Source: DASXAI01 sp963728985 (GTDB lineage Bacteria > Actinomycetota > Acidimicrobiia > Acidimicrobiales > Ilumatobacteraceae). Taken from it: DNA of 64,000 nt. The stretch spans positions 248,001 to 312,000 of the forward strand of contig CAVSME010000008.1 in assembly GCA_963728985.1 (NCBI GenBank), in the 5' to 3' direction. Under the pieces are notes generated by a model. That model was not told where the DNA came from. It did no database searches and worked only from the letters and a program-made list of their open reading frames with translations. This document shows, in pieces, positions 32,733 through 42,048 of the stretch (position 1 is its first letter; every line of letters begins with the position of its first letter). Made by a program: the position numbers and the translations under genes.

Positions 32733-33299
32733 GTGGCCGTCATCGACGTGCCCGGTTTCGTGGCCGATCTGAAGGAGCACGCCGTCGACCACGGCTTCCA
32801 CGTGCACGACGAGCGCCACTTCGTCGAGACCTACTCGCTGCACCAGGCGTGGGAGGTCGACCTCCATCCCGAGGAAGCGTGCGACGGCCCCATCGACCTG
32901 CACCTCGAGCTGCGCGTCGACCCTCGGGTCCTGCTCGCCTTCGAGGACACCGTCCACCAGCTGCCCGAGCCTGACGACGAGCCGCCCGACGAGTTCGACT
33001 TCCCCCTGAAGTTCGCCTGGCGGCTCCCGCCCCTCCCCTACCCACCCGACCTCCTGGTGCTGGCCACGGAGCTCGCCGGCATCGGCGGCATCGACCTCCC
33101 GATCGAGGTCTCCGCCATCGATTCCTTCCCGACGGTGACCGATGCCCCCGAGCGCAGCCTGTCGCTGGAGGCGCGCGTCTCGGTCTCGCTGGCCAAGGTG
33201 ATCGCCGGCGAGGAGATCCTGTGCGAGACGCTGGACCGGTGCCGGGCGGTCAGCCTGTTCCTGCTCGATCGGGCGCCGGCGTGGCTCGGCGAGGGCTAG
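32733..33299 (+). CDS. Conserved-looking hypothetical protein
   Basis: The 188-residue acidic protein starts at a GTG at 32733 after GGAAGGAG. It has no membrane segments or known motif. A Pro/Asp-rich stretch (LPEPDDEPPDEFDFPLKF) lies in the centre, and regular alternation suggests a globular fold. Strong coding bias and a good ribosome site support it as a real gene. Confidence 0.6.
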   Translation: MAVIDVPGFVADLKEHAVDHGFHVHDERHFVETYSLHQAWEVDLHPEEACDGPIDLHLELRVDPRVLLAFEDTVHQLPEPDDEPPDEFDFPLKFAWRLPPLPYPPDLLVLATELAGIGGIDLPIEVSAIDSFPTVTDAPERSLSLEARVSVSLAKVIAGEEILCETLDRCRAVSLFLLDRAPAWLGEG

Positions 33300-33365
33300 T
33301 GCGCAGGCAGCCAGCCTGATCCATGCCAGGCTGGTGTACGACCATCCGGAGCAAGGGGTCGCCAG

Positions 33366-33677
33366 GTGAACGTGCGAGAACTCATCGAGATCCTCAAGGA
33401 CTACCCCGCCGACACCGAGATCGAGATGGGGATCATCGCTCCTGTCACCGATGAGGACCAGATCGCCGTCGATCGCTACCCCATCGAAGGCGTGCTCCCG
33501 TGGGAGGACGACCATCCGGATGACGGCGACGGTGACGGTGAGCCGGTGCTGTGGCTGATCGGCGGCGAGGAAGACGACGTCGAAGCGTTCCTCGATGCCA
33601 TCGACGACGACGAGATCGAGCCCGACGAGGACGAGGACGACGAGCCGGCCGACGCCGACCCGAGCACCGACGACTAG
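33366..33677 (+). CDS. Small acidic hypothetical protein
   Basis: The 103-residue product starts with NVRELIEILKDYPADTEIEM, a pattern seen in short proteins of unknown function in bacteria and phages. It ends in an extremely acidic Asp/Glu tail. The GTG start at 33366 lies after an AAGGGG region. Its end overlaps the convergent GH13 gene by four bases. Confidence 0.55.
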   Translation: MNVRELIEILKDYPADTEIEMGIIAPVTDEDQIAVDRYPIEGVLPWEDDHPDDGDGDGEPVLWLIGGEEDDVEAFLDAIDDDEIEPDEDEDDEPADADPSTDD

Positions 33678-35093
33678 CTCACGCGGAACATGTGAGCGCC
33701 CCAGCCCGGGCGTTCGATGTAGAGCCCGCCCCACGTCAGCTCGCCGCCGTCGCGGTCGTAGCGAGTGCCGGTGAGCATGTCGGTGAAGGCCCACGACCGG
33801 CCCCGCAGATCGTCCCAGTCGAGCGTCACCCGCCCCTGCGCCGGCTCGGGGCTCCAGTTCACGATGGTCAGGCTCCGGCGGGTGCCATCGGTCCACGACC
33901 ACGCCAGGAGATGGTCGGCACTGTGGTTGTCCGGCCAGCCGATGACGTTGCGCCGCTCCCAGCGGCCGACGCGGAGGTCGATGGCCAGCAGGTTCAGGTA
34001 GAAGGCGAGCAGCGCCCTATCCGATTCCTCGACCGGGCGCCGGGTGAGGAACACGGGCGGGCGGACACGGCGACCCTCGAACTGCCCCTCGTACCAGAGC
34101 GTGGCGCCGGGCAGGTTGGCGATGGCCACGGCGGCGGCCCGCTCCTGCTCGGGCCCCATCGTGGCAGCGGCACGCGGCTCGTCGTGGTTCTCGAGGAACC
34201 GCACGAGCCGATCCTGGTAGTCCAGATCGGCGTTCAGGTGCTCGCCGATCGACCGCGCGTCACCTGACTCGAACCGGTCGTAGAGGCGCTTGTCGTAGCA
34301 GAAGTCGAAGCCGAGCTGCTGGAGCTCGTGCTCGAGGTCCCAGTACGCCTCGGCCAGGAACACGAACCCGGGATGCTCGGCCCGGACCGCGCCGATCACG
34401 TCGGTCCAGTACTCGCTGGGCGGCGCCCAGCCCACCCGCTCGCCCCAGGTCTGGGCGAAGATGCGGTTGAGCAAGAGCATCGCCATGTCGCACCGCACCC
34501 CATCGCACTGGCCGGCGATGTCGAGCACGGTGGCGGCGGCCGCCGCCCGCAGCGCCACGGACGAAGGCGTTGAGCTGGACGGTGTCGTCCCACGGCGGGA
34601 AGTACGGATCGCGGCCGGCGGCGTAGCGGGTCGTGCCGTCGCCAGGCACGAAGTACTCGGGATGCTCGTCCGTCCAGGGATGATCCGGCGCGACGTGGTT
34701 CGGCACGAAGTCGAGGATGAGCCGGACGTTGCGGTCACGCAGCTCGCGGCGGGCCACGGCGAGGCCCTCGGAACCGCCGAGGCGCTCGTCGGCCACGAAG
34801 CGGCGCACGCTGTAGGCGGAGCCGGTGACGTCCGTCTCGACGTCGAGATCCGGGAGGGCGGCCCGGAACGAGGCGAGGTTGTTGGCATCGGCCAGGGCGA
34901 TCGCCCGGCTGGCCGGGCTGCGCTCCCACACGCCCATGAGCCACACCGCGTCCACACCGGGCACGCACAGCGCGTCCCATGCCTCGCGGGGGACGTCGGC
35001 CAGCGTGACCGCTCGCCCAGCGCGCTGCGCGAGGTCGTGGAGCCAGGGCCAGGTGTTGACCTCGTGGATGACGGGCCTGCCTGGCCAACTCAC
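33674..35093 (-). pseudogene. GH13 alpha-amylase-family glycosidase, frameshifted
   Basis: Two overlapping frames join into one GH13 enzyme of about 470 residues. The first (from the GTG at 35093) has the (beta/alpha)8 region I motif DFVPNHVAPDHPW. The second has region II GVRCDMAMLLLN (nucleophile Asp), region III FLAEAYWD (acid Glu) and region IV FLENHDEPR. The phase changes near 34560, between LNAFV and ALRAAAAATVLD, where one extra C would explain it. All catalytic residues are intact, so this may be a sequencing error. The GTG overlaps the stop of the GH15 gene, suggesting a pair for trehalose or glycogen-type glucans. Confidence 0.7.
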
Positions 35094-36907
35094 TGGCCGG
35101 ACGCTACCCCATCGGCCCGGTGGGCGGCCTTGTGGCTGCCCTTGGTCAAGTTGTGCGCGGTGTTGACCAGTGAGACGTGGGAGAACGCCTGCGGGAAGTT
35201 GCCGAGCAGGCGCCGCCCGACCGGGTCGTACTCCTCGCTGAGCAGGCCGACGTCGTTCGTCAGCGACAGGAGCCGCTCGAATAGCACAGTGGCCTCGTCG
35301 AGGCGGCCCGCCAGCATCAGGTTGTCGGCCAGCCAGAACGTGCAGGCGAGGAAGCACCCCTCGCCCGGCGGCAGCCCGTCGACGTGGCTGCTGTCGCCGC
35401 CGTAGCGCATCACGAACCCCTCTGGCGTCGTGAGCTCACGCTGCACGGCCGCCACCGTGCCCACGATGCGGGCGTCGGACGCCGGCAGGAAGCCGACCAG
35501 CGGCATCATCAGCAGTGATGCGTCCGTGCCCGTCGACCCGTAGTACTGCGTGAACGTGTTGCGTTCGGCGTTGAAGCCCTGGGCGCACACCTCGGCGTGG
35601 ATGGTCTCACGCAGCGACCGCCAGCGATCGACCGGTCCCTCGCAGTCGAACCGCTGCGTGGCCTTCACGGCGCGGTCGACGGCCACCCACGCCATCACCT
35701 TCGAGTGGACGAAGTGCCGGCGCGGGCCCCGCACCTCCCAGATCCCTTCGTCGGGCTCGGTCCATGCCGTCTCGAGGAAGTCCATCAGCGCGCACTGGAA
35801 GGCCCAGCCGAAGCCGCCGTCGTCGGCCATCCCCGCCTGCCGGCCCTGGTGCATCGCGTCCATCACCTCGCCGTACACATCGAGCTGGAACTGCCCGCTG
35901 GCGGCGTTGCCGATCCGCACCGGCTGCGAGCCCTCGTAGCCAGCCAGGTGGGGCAGCTCGAACTCGTCGAGGCGGCGCTCACCAGCGGCCCCGTACATGA
36001 TCTGCAGCTTCGACGGTTCGCCGGCCACGGCCCGCAGCAGCCAGTCCCGCCAGGCGGTGGCCTCCTCCACGTAGCCGGCCAGCATGAGCGAGTAGAGCGT
36101 GAACGTGGCGTCGCGCAGCCAGCAGTAGCGGTAGTCCCAGTTGCGCACGCCACCGATCTTCTCGGGCAGCGATGTGGTGGCAGCGGCCACGATCCCGCCC
36201 GTGGGCGCGTACGTGAGGGCCTTCAGCGTGATGACCGAGCGCCGCACCACCTCATGCCACCGGTCCTCGTCGAGCTGCAGCTTGGCCCGGCCGCTCCACT
36301 CCGACCACCAGGCGTCGGTGTCGGACACGGCGGCCACGGGATCGATCGGCGCCGACGGCCGCTCGTGGGACGGATGCCAGCGCAACATGAAGGGCACGCG
36401 GTCGCCCGCCGCGACGGTGAAATCGGCGAGCGTGCGGAAGTCCTCGCCGCGGGTCTCGACCGGAGTGATGAGCTCGACCGAGTCGGGACCGGCCGTGGCC
36501 CGCAGGCGCCCGTCGACCTGGCGCACCCAGGGCACGACGAAGCCGTAGTCGAATCGCAGGACCAGCTCCATGCGCATCGGCACCCGCCCCCGGATGCCCT
36601 CGACCAACCGGACCACGTCTGGCGTGCGATCACGGATGGGCATGCAGTCCACGAGCCGCACCGCACCATCAGCGGTCTCCAGCTCGGTCTCGAGCACGAG
36701 GCTGCCGTCCCGGTAGCGGCGGCGTCGACCCGTGATCGTCCCGCTCGGCGTGAGGAGCCACCGCCCGTCGCGCTCGTCCCCCAGCAGGGCGGCGAAGCAC
36801 GCTCCGGAGTCGAACCGTGGGAGGCACAGCCAGTCGATCGATCCGGCCACGCTCACCAGCCCTGCCGTCTGGGTGTCGCCGATCAGGGCGTAGTCCTCGA
36901 TCTTCAC
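35090..36907 (-). CDS. GH15 glucoamylase/trehalase-like hydrolase
   Basis: The 605-residue protein has an N-terminal beta-sandwich domain (IEDYALIGDTQTAGLVSVAG, SIDWLCLPRFDS) and a C-terminal (alpha/alpha)6 barrel with RNWDYRYCWLRDA, EGIWEVRG and LLSEEYDP, which holds the likely catalytic Glu residues. Actinobacterial members include trehalases and glucoamylases. The GTG at 36907 was chosen because family similarity begins at KIEDY; the upstream frame to 37012 crosses the divergent promoter. It is coupled to the GH13 gene. Confidence 0.85.
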   Translation of the reverse strand: MKIEDYALIGDTQTAGLVSVAGSIDWLCLPRFDSGACFAALLGDERDGRWLLTPSGTITGRRRRYRDGSLVLETELETADGAVRLVDCMPIRDRTPDVVRLVEGIRGRVPMRMELVLRFDYGFVVPWVRQVDGRLRATAGPDSVELITPVETRGEDFRTLADFTVAAGDRVPFMLRWHPSHERPSAPIDPVAAVSDTDAWWSEWSGRAKLQLDEDRWHEVVRRSVITLKALTYAPTGGIVAAATTSLPEKIGGVRNWDYRYCWLRDATFTLYSLMLAGYVEEATAWRDWLLRAVAGEPSKLQIMYGAAGERRLDEFELPHLAGYEGSQPVRIGNAASGQFQLDVYGEVMDAMHQGRQAGMADDGGFGWAFQCALMDFLETAWTEPDEGIWEVRGPRRHFVHSKVMAWVAVDRAVKATQRFDCEGPVDRWRSLRETIHAEVCAQGFNAERNTFTQYYGSTGTDASLLMMPLVGFLPASDARIVGTVAAVQRELTTPEGFVMRYGGDSSHVDGLPPGEGCFLACTFWLADNLMLAGRLDEATVLFERLLSLTNDVGLLSEEYDPVGRRLLGNFPQAFSHVSLVNTAHNLTKGSHKAAHRADGVASGQ

Positions 36908-36947
36908 CGGGCTTGGGTACCACGTCGGGATGCATTTTGCTCCGATG

Positions 36948-36961
36948 CGAACACCTGTTCG
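36948..36961 (+). promoter_or_regulatory. LexA-like (SOS) box
   Basis: CGAACACCTGTTCG is a perfect CGAAC-N4-GTTCG palindrome, the core of the actinobacterial LexA box. It overlaps the -35 region of a promoter whose -10 is TACGGT (36973-36978), seven bases before the ATG at 36986. That arrangement fits a leaderless mRNA. LexA bound here would block transcription of the small ORF and possibly the egt genes; the divergent GH15 gene could be affected too. Confidence 0.55.
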
Positions 36962-36985
36962 TATTCCCGTGGTACGGTGTGACAC

Positions 36986-37129
36986 ATGAGCGGTGCGGAG
37001 AGGTGGCATCAAGCGATGGTTGACGGGTATCTCTGGCGCATGCGCCGGAACGACGCTGGGGGCGTCGACCGATCCTGGTCGGTCATCGAGTCGGGTCGGG
37101 TCGTTCGTCCGATGGGGACGCAGCGCTGA
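36986..37129 (+). CDS. Small 47-residue ORF upstream of egtA
   Basis: The frame from the ATG at 36986 to the TGA at 37127-37129 encodes 47 residues, begins MSGAERWHQAMVDGYLWRM, and is rich in Arg and Trp. Its stop overlaps the egtA start (TGATG), so egtA translation is probably coupled to it. The start lies exactly where a leaderless transcript from the -10 TACGGT would begin. I do not recognise the protein; it could be a leader peptide or a small SOS-induced protein. Confidence 0.5.
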   Translation: MSGAERWHQAMVDGYLWRMRRNDAGGVDRSWSVIESGRVVRPMGTQR

Positions 37130-38373
37130 TGGCCCGGTCCGGTCCCGCGCTCCCGCTCACCATGGCCATGGCCCGGGACCGGATCCGACAACGGTGCTTC
37201 CGTCCTGGCACCGACGGTCTGGTCGGTCTGGAGCTCGAGTGGCACGTGTTCGACCGGACCGACCTCCACCGCATCGTCCCCCTCGACCTGCTGGTCGACG
37301 TGGCCGGCGGCCTGGCCCTCCCGTGTGGTTCGACGATCACCTTCGAACCAGGCGGGCAGCTCGAGCTCAGCTCGCCGCCGTGCGACGGTGTGGATGCGGC
37401 CTGCGCGGCGGTGGCCGCCGATCACGACGTCGTGGCAGCCACGCTGGCGCCCCTCGGCATCGCGCTGGTGGCGACGGGCGTCGATCCTGTCCGGCCCCCG
37501 CACCGCCAGCTCCACCACCCGCGCTACGACGCCATGGAGGCGTTCTTCGACGTCGACGGCGCGGCCGGCCGGCGCATGATGTCGAGGACGGCAGCGCTGC
37601 AGGTGAACCTCGACCACGGCGACATCGTCGAGTGCGACCGTCGCTGGCGAGTGGCCCATCGCATCGGCCCGGCGCTGGCCGCCGCCTTCGCGTCGTCGCC
37701 GGTGGCGGAGGGTCAGCCCACGGGGTGGGCCTCCACCCGCCTGGCCACGTGGCTGGACATCGACCCGTCGCGCACGGCACCCACGTCCGGCGGTCCCGAC
37801 GAGTGGGTGGCGTACGCCCTCGACGCCAACGTGCTGCTGGTGCGCCAGGGCACGAAGATGGTGCCGCTGCGCGAGCGGTTGCCGTTCTCGGCCTGGATCC
37901 GGGACGGCCACGCCCTCGGGCGGCCCACCGTCGACGACCTCGACTACCACCTCACCACGCTGTTCCCGCCGGTGCGGCCCCGCGGCTTCCTGGAGCTGCG
38001 CTACCTCGACGCCCTCCCCGATCCGTGGTGGCGGGTGGCCGTCGCCATCGTCACCGCCCTCGTCCAGGATCGGGCAGCGGGCGACGCCGCACTGGCGGCG
38101 TGTGCCCCCGTCGGTGACCGCTGGTACGACAGCGCCCGCTGCGGGTTGGCCGATCCGGTCGTCCACGCCGCCGCCGTCACCTGCGTGAGCGCCGGGCGGG
38201 ATGCCCTGGACCGCCTCCCGACGCCGGTGAGCGGGGCCACCGCCGACCTGTGCGATGGGTACGTCGAGCGCTACCTGGCCCGCGGCCGGACCCCGGGCGA
38301 CGACGTCCTCGACGCGTGGCGCCAGGGCCGACCGCTCGTGCCCCTACCCCCGGAGGACGACCGATGGACGTGA
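37129..38373 (+). CDS. egtA: EgtA, glutamate-cysteine ligase for ergothioneine synthesis
   Basis: The 414-residue protein belongs to the actinobacterial GCS2/EgtA type, with VGLELEWHVF near the N-terminus, FEPGGQLELSSPP, and QVNLDHGD in the centre. EgtA makes gamma-glutamylcysteine, the sulfur donor for EgtB. It starts at the ATG overlapping the stop of the 47-codon ORF and overlaps egtB by 10 bp. Confidence 0.9.
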   Translation: MARSGPALPLTMAMARDRIRQRCFRPGTDGLVGLELEWHVFDRTDLHRIVPLDLLVDVAGGLALPCGSTITFEPGGQLELSSPPCDGVDAACAAVAADHDVVAATLAPLGIALVATGVDPVRPPHRQLHHPRYDAMEAFFDVDGAAGRRMMSRTAALQVNLDHGDIVECDRRWRVAHRIGPALAAAFASSPVAEGQPTGWASTRLATWLDIDPSRTAPTSGGPDEWVAYALDANVLLVRQGTKMVPLRERLPFSAWIRDGHALGRPTVDDLDYHLTTLFPPVRPRGFLELRYLDALPDPWWRVAVAIVTALVQDRAAGDAALAACAPVGDRWYDSARCGLADPVVHAAAVTCVSAGRDALDRLPTPVSGATADLCDGYVERYLARGRTPGDDVLDAWRQGRPLVPLPPEDDRWT

Positions 38374-39662
38374 AGGCGAGGATCGTTGACGAGCTCACCG
38401 CGGCCCGAGCCCGCTCGCTGGATCTGCTCGAGCCTCTCGGGCCCGACGACCTCGTGCGCCAGCACTCCCCGCTGATGTCGCCGCTCGTGTGGGACCTGGC
38501 TCACGTGGGCAACTACGAGGATCTCTGGCTCCTGCGCGCCGTCGGCGTCGACGGCGTCGGCCCGCAGTACGACGACACCTACGACGCCTTCCGCCACGCC
38601 CGGCGGGACCGCCCCGGCCTCGACCTCCTCGATCAGCAGGCGGCCCGCCGCTACCTCGTCGACGTCCGCGAGCGCGCCGTCGACCGCCTCACCGCCATCG
38701 AGCTGGACGACGCCGCACCACTGCTGCGCGACGGCTTCGTCTACGGCATGGTCGTGCAGCACGAGCACCAGCACGACGAGACCATGCTGGCCACGCTCAA
38801 CCTGATGGCGGCGCCGGGGTACCAGCCGGCGCTCGTGTCGCCGCCGGCGGCCACGGCAGCCGTGCCCGCCGAGGTGCTCGTGGCTGCGGGCCCGTTCGTC
38901 ATGGGCACCTCGGACGAGCCGTGGGCCTACGACAACGAGCGCCCGAGTCACGTCGTGGATCTGCCGGCCTACTGGATCGACGCCGCGCCAGTCACCAACG
39001 GCCAGTACGCCGCCTTCATTGCCGCCGGCGGCTACGACGACCGCACGTGGTGGGTCCCCGAGGGTTGGGCGTGGCGCCAGGAGGCGGGCCTCGAGCACCC
39101 CGAGGGTTGGCGGCGCACCAGCGGGGGCTGGGAGCGCAGCCGCTTCGGCTGGGTCGAACCGCTGCCGGCCGTGGAGCCCGTGCAGCACGTGTGCTGGTAC
39201 GAGGCCGACGCCTACGCCCGCTGGGCCGGCAAGCGGCTGCCGACGGAGGCCGAGTGGGAGAAGGCGGCGGCATGGGATCCGGTCACCGAGCACCATCGCC
39301 GGTTCCCGTGGGGCGATGCGCCCCCGGGCGGCGCCGAGGCCAACCTCGATCAGCGCCACTTCGGCCCGGCCCCGATCGGCGCCTACCCCGCCGGCGCCAG
39401 TGCCTACGGATGCGTGCAGATGGTGGGAGACGTGTGGGAGTGGACGGCGTCGGACTTCGGGCCCTATCCCGGCTTCACCTCGTACCCCTATCGCGAGTAC
39501 TCCGAGGTCTTCTTCGGGCCCGAGTACAAGGTGCTGCGGGGTGGATCGTGGGCCACCCACCCCACCGCCATTCGCACCTCGTTCCGCAACTGGGACTACC
39601 CGATCCGGCGCCAGATCTTCGCCGGGTTCCGCTGTGCCCGTGATGCCGAGAAAGGCCTCTGA
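38364..39662 (+). CDS. egtB: EgtB, ergothioneine sulfoxide synthase
   Basis: The 432-residue protein has an N-terminal DinB-like domain with the iron ligands His47 (DLAHVGNYED) and His133/His137 (QHEHQHDE). The C-terminal formylglycine-enzyme-like domain has RLPTEAEWEKAA, GDVWEWTAS and VLRGGSWAT. EgtB uses O2 to join gamma-glutamylcysteine to trimethylhistidine. It overlaps egtA by 10 bp and egtD by one base, so the operon is tightly coupled. Confidence 0.95.
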   Translation: MDVKARIVDELTAARARSLDLLEPLGPDDLVRQHSPLMSPLVWDLAHVGNYEDLWLLRAVGVDGVGPQYDDTYDAFRHARRDRPGLDLLDQQAARRYLVDVRERAVDRLTAIELDDAAPLLRDGFVYGMVVQHEHQHDETMLATLNLMAAPGYQPALVSPPAATAAVPAEVLVAAGPFVMGTSDEPWAYDNERPSHVVDLPAYWIDAAPVTNGQYAAFIAAGGYDDRTWWVPEGWAWRQEAGLEHPEGWRRTSGGWERSRFGWVEPLPAVEPVQHVCWYEADAYARWAGKRLPTEAEWEKAAAWDPVTEHHRRFPWGDAPPGGAEANLDQRHFGPAPIGAYPAGASAYGCVQMVGDVWEWTASDFGPYPGFTSYPYREYSEVFFGPEYKVLRGGSWATHPTAIRTSFRNWDYPIRRQIFAGFRCARDAEKGL

Positions 39663-40642
39663 TGACCCAACGCGCCACCCTCACCATCGACGTCCACCTC
39701 GACCCCGCCGACCTCGATGCCGCGCTGCGGGCCGATGTGACTCGCGGGCTCACCAGCGCGCCCAAGTGGCTGCCGCCGAAGTGGTTCTACGACGACGCCG
39801 GCTCCGACCTGTTCGAGGCCATCACCCGGCTGCCGGAGTACTACCCCACCCGGCGCGAGCGCGAGATCCTCGCTCGGGAGGCCACCACCATCGCCCGGGC
39901 GGCCCAGGCCGACACGCTCGTCGAGCTGGGGTCGGGCACGTCCGAGAAGACCCGGCTGCTCCTCGACGCGTGGTCGGCCGCCGGGCGCCTCCGCCGCTTC
40001 GTTCCTTTCGACGTCAGCGAGGCCACGCTGCGGCGCGCCAGCGCGGCGGTAGCGGCCGAGTACCCCGGCGTCGAGGTCCACGCCGTGGTCGGCGACTTCG
40101 AGCGGCACATGGAGCACCTGCCGGGCGGCGGGCGCCGGTGCGTCGCCTTCCTCGGCGGCACCATCGGCAACTTCGTCCCGGCCGAGCGGGCCCCGTTTCT
40201 GGCTGCGCTGCGGGCCACGCTCGCCCCCGGCGAGTCGCTGTTGCTCGGCACGGACCTGGTGAAGGACCCGGCGCGGCTGGTGGCCGCCTACGACGACGCC
40301 GCCGGCGTGACCGCCGAGTTCAACCGCAACGTGCTGCGGGTGATCGATCGCCGCCTCGGTGGCGATCTCGATCCGGCTCGGTTCGCCCACGTCGCCTGCT
40401 GGGACGCCGAGCAGGAGTGGATCGAGATGCGCTTGCGCTCGATCGGCGCGCAGGTCGGCCACGTCACCGATCTCGGGCTGACCGTCGAGTTCGCCGACCA
40501 GGAGGAGATGCGCACCGAGGTGAGCGCCAAGTTCCGCCGGCCCGGCGTGGAGGCCGAGCTGGCGGCAGCCGGCTTCGAGCTGCGGCACTGGTGGACCGAC
40601 CCCGCCGGCGACTTCGCCCTGTCACTGTCGTTCGCCGCCTGA
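39662..40642 (+). CDS. egtD: EgtD, histidine N-alpha-methyltransferase
   Basis: The 326-residue protein has the EgtD motifs PKWFYDDAGSDLFE, the SAM site VELGSGTSEKTRLLLDA, VGDFERH and FLGGTIGNFVP. It trimethylates histidine to hercynine, the first step of ergothioneine synthesis. EgtC and EgtE are not adjacent: after egtD the sequence turns into element-derived relics. Confidence 0.95.
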   Translation: MTQRATLTIDVHLDPADLDAALRADVTRGLTSAPKWLPPKWFYDDAGSDLFEAITRLPEYYPTRREREILAREATTIARAAQADTLVELGSGTSEKTRLLLDAWSAAGRLRRFVPFDVSEATLRRASAAVAAEYPGVEVHAVVGDFERHMEHLPGGGRRCVAFLGGTIGNFVPAERAPFLAALRATLAPGESLLLGTDLVKDPARLVAAYDDAAGVTAEFNRNVLRVIDRRLGGDLDPARFAHVACWDAEQEWIEMRLRSIGAQVGHVTDLGLTVEFADQEEMRTEVSAKFRRPGVEAELAAAGFELRHWWTDPAGDFALSLSFAA

Positions 40643-40700
40643 GGGATCGGAGCGGGGCCCTGGGAGGCCGGCGACCGCACGCCCTTCCACGGCTGGGACC

Positions 40701-41580
40701 GGCGAGGACCTGGCGGCGGAGGCACTCGAGCGGGCCGGCAAACTCGAGCAAGCGCTCCTGCGCCTCGAGTTCAAGTCCATGGTCGGGCCGGACATCCACC
40801 ACCTGGCCGAGCAGTACGCGCCGATGTTCGACGGTGTCCGCCGGTGAGCCTCCACGAATCCTGGGCGGTTCATCGAGCCCGTTGGGCGCGTAGTTCGCCT
40901 GGCGGGCCGATGACCGCGGGGCGCCGCTCGGCGGGGAAGCGAGACGGGCTCAGACGGGGACCGCCACCCGTGGGGTGGGAGCCACCGCGTCGGTGGGCTC
41001 GCGATGCCAGCGCGCCGGGCGCGTCGGATGGCGTACGAGGGCGAGTTTGTCACCGTCATCGGTTCGGGTGACGTCCAGCAGCATGCCGTCGAGGGTGCGA
41101 GACAGCCCGGGTGGGAGACAGAAGGTGATGCCATGGCTGCGTCCGACGGCTTGTCCCAGTCCGGGCCGGTCGACGAAGCAGACCTTGAGGCTTCGGAGAC
41201 CGCGGCCGCGGCCGGAAAAGATGGCCATCGTTGCCTTGGCGGAAGCATGATGCTGACGGCGCAACGTGCCAACGAACTCGGCGGCCTCCTGGCTCAGTTC
41301 GATCATGGTGCACTCCTCTCTACGCACGGTGGTTCCGGGCTACCGCTCAACGCGCGGTCGCGGCAACGCGATCGAAGGAACTGCGCGTGACCGTTACCTC
41401 CGCGACACAGAGCCCTGGCGAACGCCACTCGGTGTCCGAGATCGCACCGCCCTGAGCTGCGCGCGCGAGTCGACGCGGTCATCGCTCCGTGTTGCGATGG
41501 TGTGTTGACTTCCTAGCCGTTCAGCGACAGCGTGGCTGGTCGCTCGTCCTTCAGCTTGCGCGGACGTCGGCACTCGCCGT
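40701..41580 (+). repeat. Duplicated segment, copy outside the element
   Basis: This matches 14788-15780 in the same orientation, with scattered differences. The initial coding relic is open here for about 49 codons (GEDLAAEALERAGKLEQALL ... to a stop at 40847) but has no start; in the element copy it is frameshifted. The HesB-like paralogue lies inside. Confidence 0.85.
40950..41306 (-). CDS. Small protein, possibly HesB/IscA-like (paralogue)
   Basis: The 118-residue product is nearly identical to that of 15137-15499: it lacks two residues near the C-terminus and has a few substitutions such as ATEFV/AAEFV. It starts at the ATG at 41306 after GAGGAGT. Retention of an open frame in both copies argues for function or recent duplication. 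The HesB/IscA relation is weak because the usual Cys triad is missing. Confidence 0.5.
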   Translation of the reverse strand: MIELSQEAAEFVGTLRRQHHASAKATMAIFSGRGRGLRSLKVCFVDRPGLGQAVGRSHGITFCLPPGLSRTLDGMLLDVTRTDDGDKLALVRHPTRPARWHREPTDAVAPTPRVAVPV

Positions 41581-42000
41581 GGGCGAACAGCGCGGAGGCC
41601 ACCGATGTCGGGTTCATCGTACGCGGGGCGATGGTGACGGCTTCATCGGCGAGACGTCGACTGTCATCGGCCCGGCCTGGGTGCGCCAGTGGAGGCCGCA
41701 AGGGGGCAACGCGAGTTGCTGTTCGACCCTGAGCGATCGCTCGGCGAGGGCCGTCGCCTTTCCGGCCCCACTCGGACCGATGAAGCCGAAAATGCACCCG
41801 GCCGGCAGCCTGAGGTCCAACGCATCGACCGCTGGCCGCGACAAGCCGTCACTCGACGACCCCACCGAGATACTTCGGTGCCGATCGCGACCCCCCTTCC
41901 AACCGATGCCGTCGCGAATCGACTCGACGGGCCCGGTGACCGCCCCGAGTCCACCGGACAAACGGCCGGCGCGCACGACACTCGTTCCCGACCGCGGTTG
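41580..42000 (+). pseudogene. Mosaic relic of the element (SARP and ABC-ATPase fragments)
   Basis: The segment joins three pieces found far apart in the element: 41580-41675 matches about 16356-16452 and 41675-41757 about 16600-16678, both in the SARP gene; 41757-42000 matches about 22153-22490, the start of the ABC ATPase and its upstream region, including the Walker A codons. Together with 40701-41580 this is a deletion-shrunken copy of the 14.8-22.5 kb part of the element. No protein can be made from it. Confidence 0.8.
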
Positions 42001-42048
42001 TGCACCGGTGCCCTTGGGGGGTCAGGGATGGTTCGTCGTACCGCGCCG

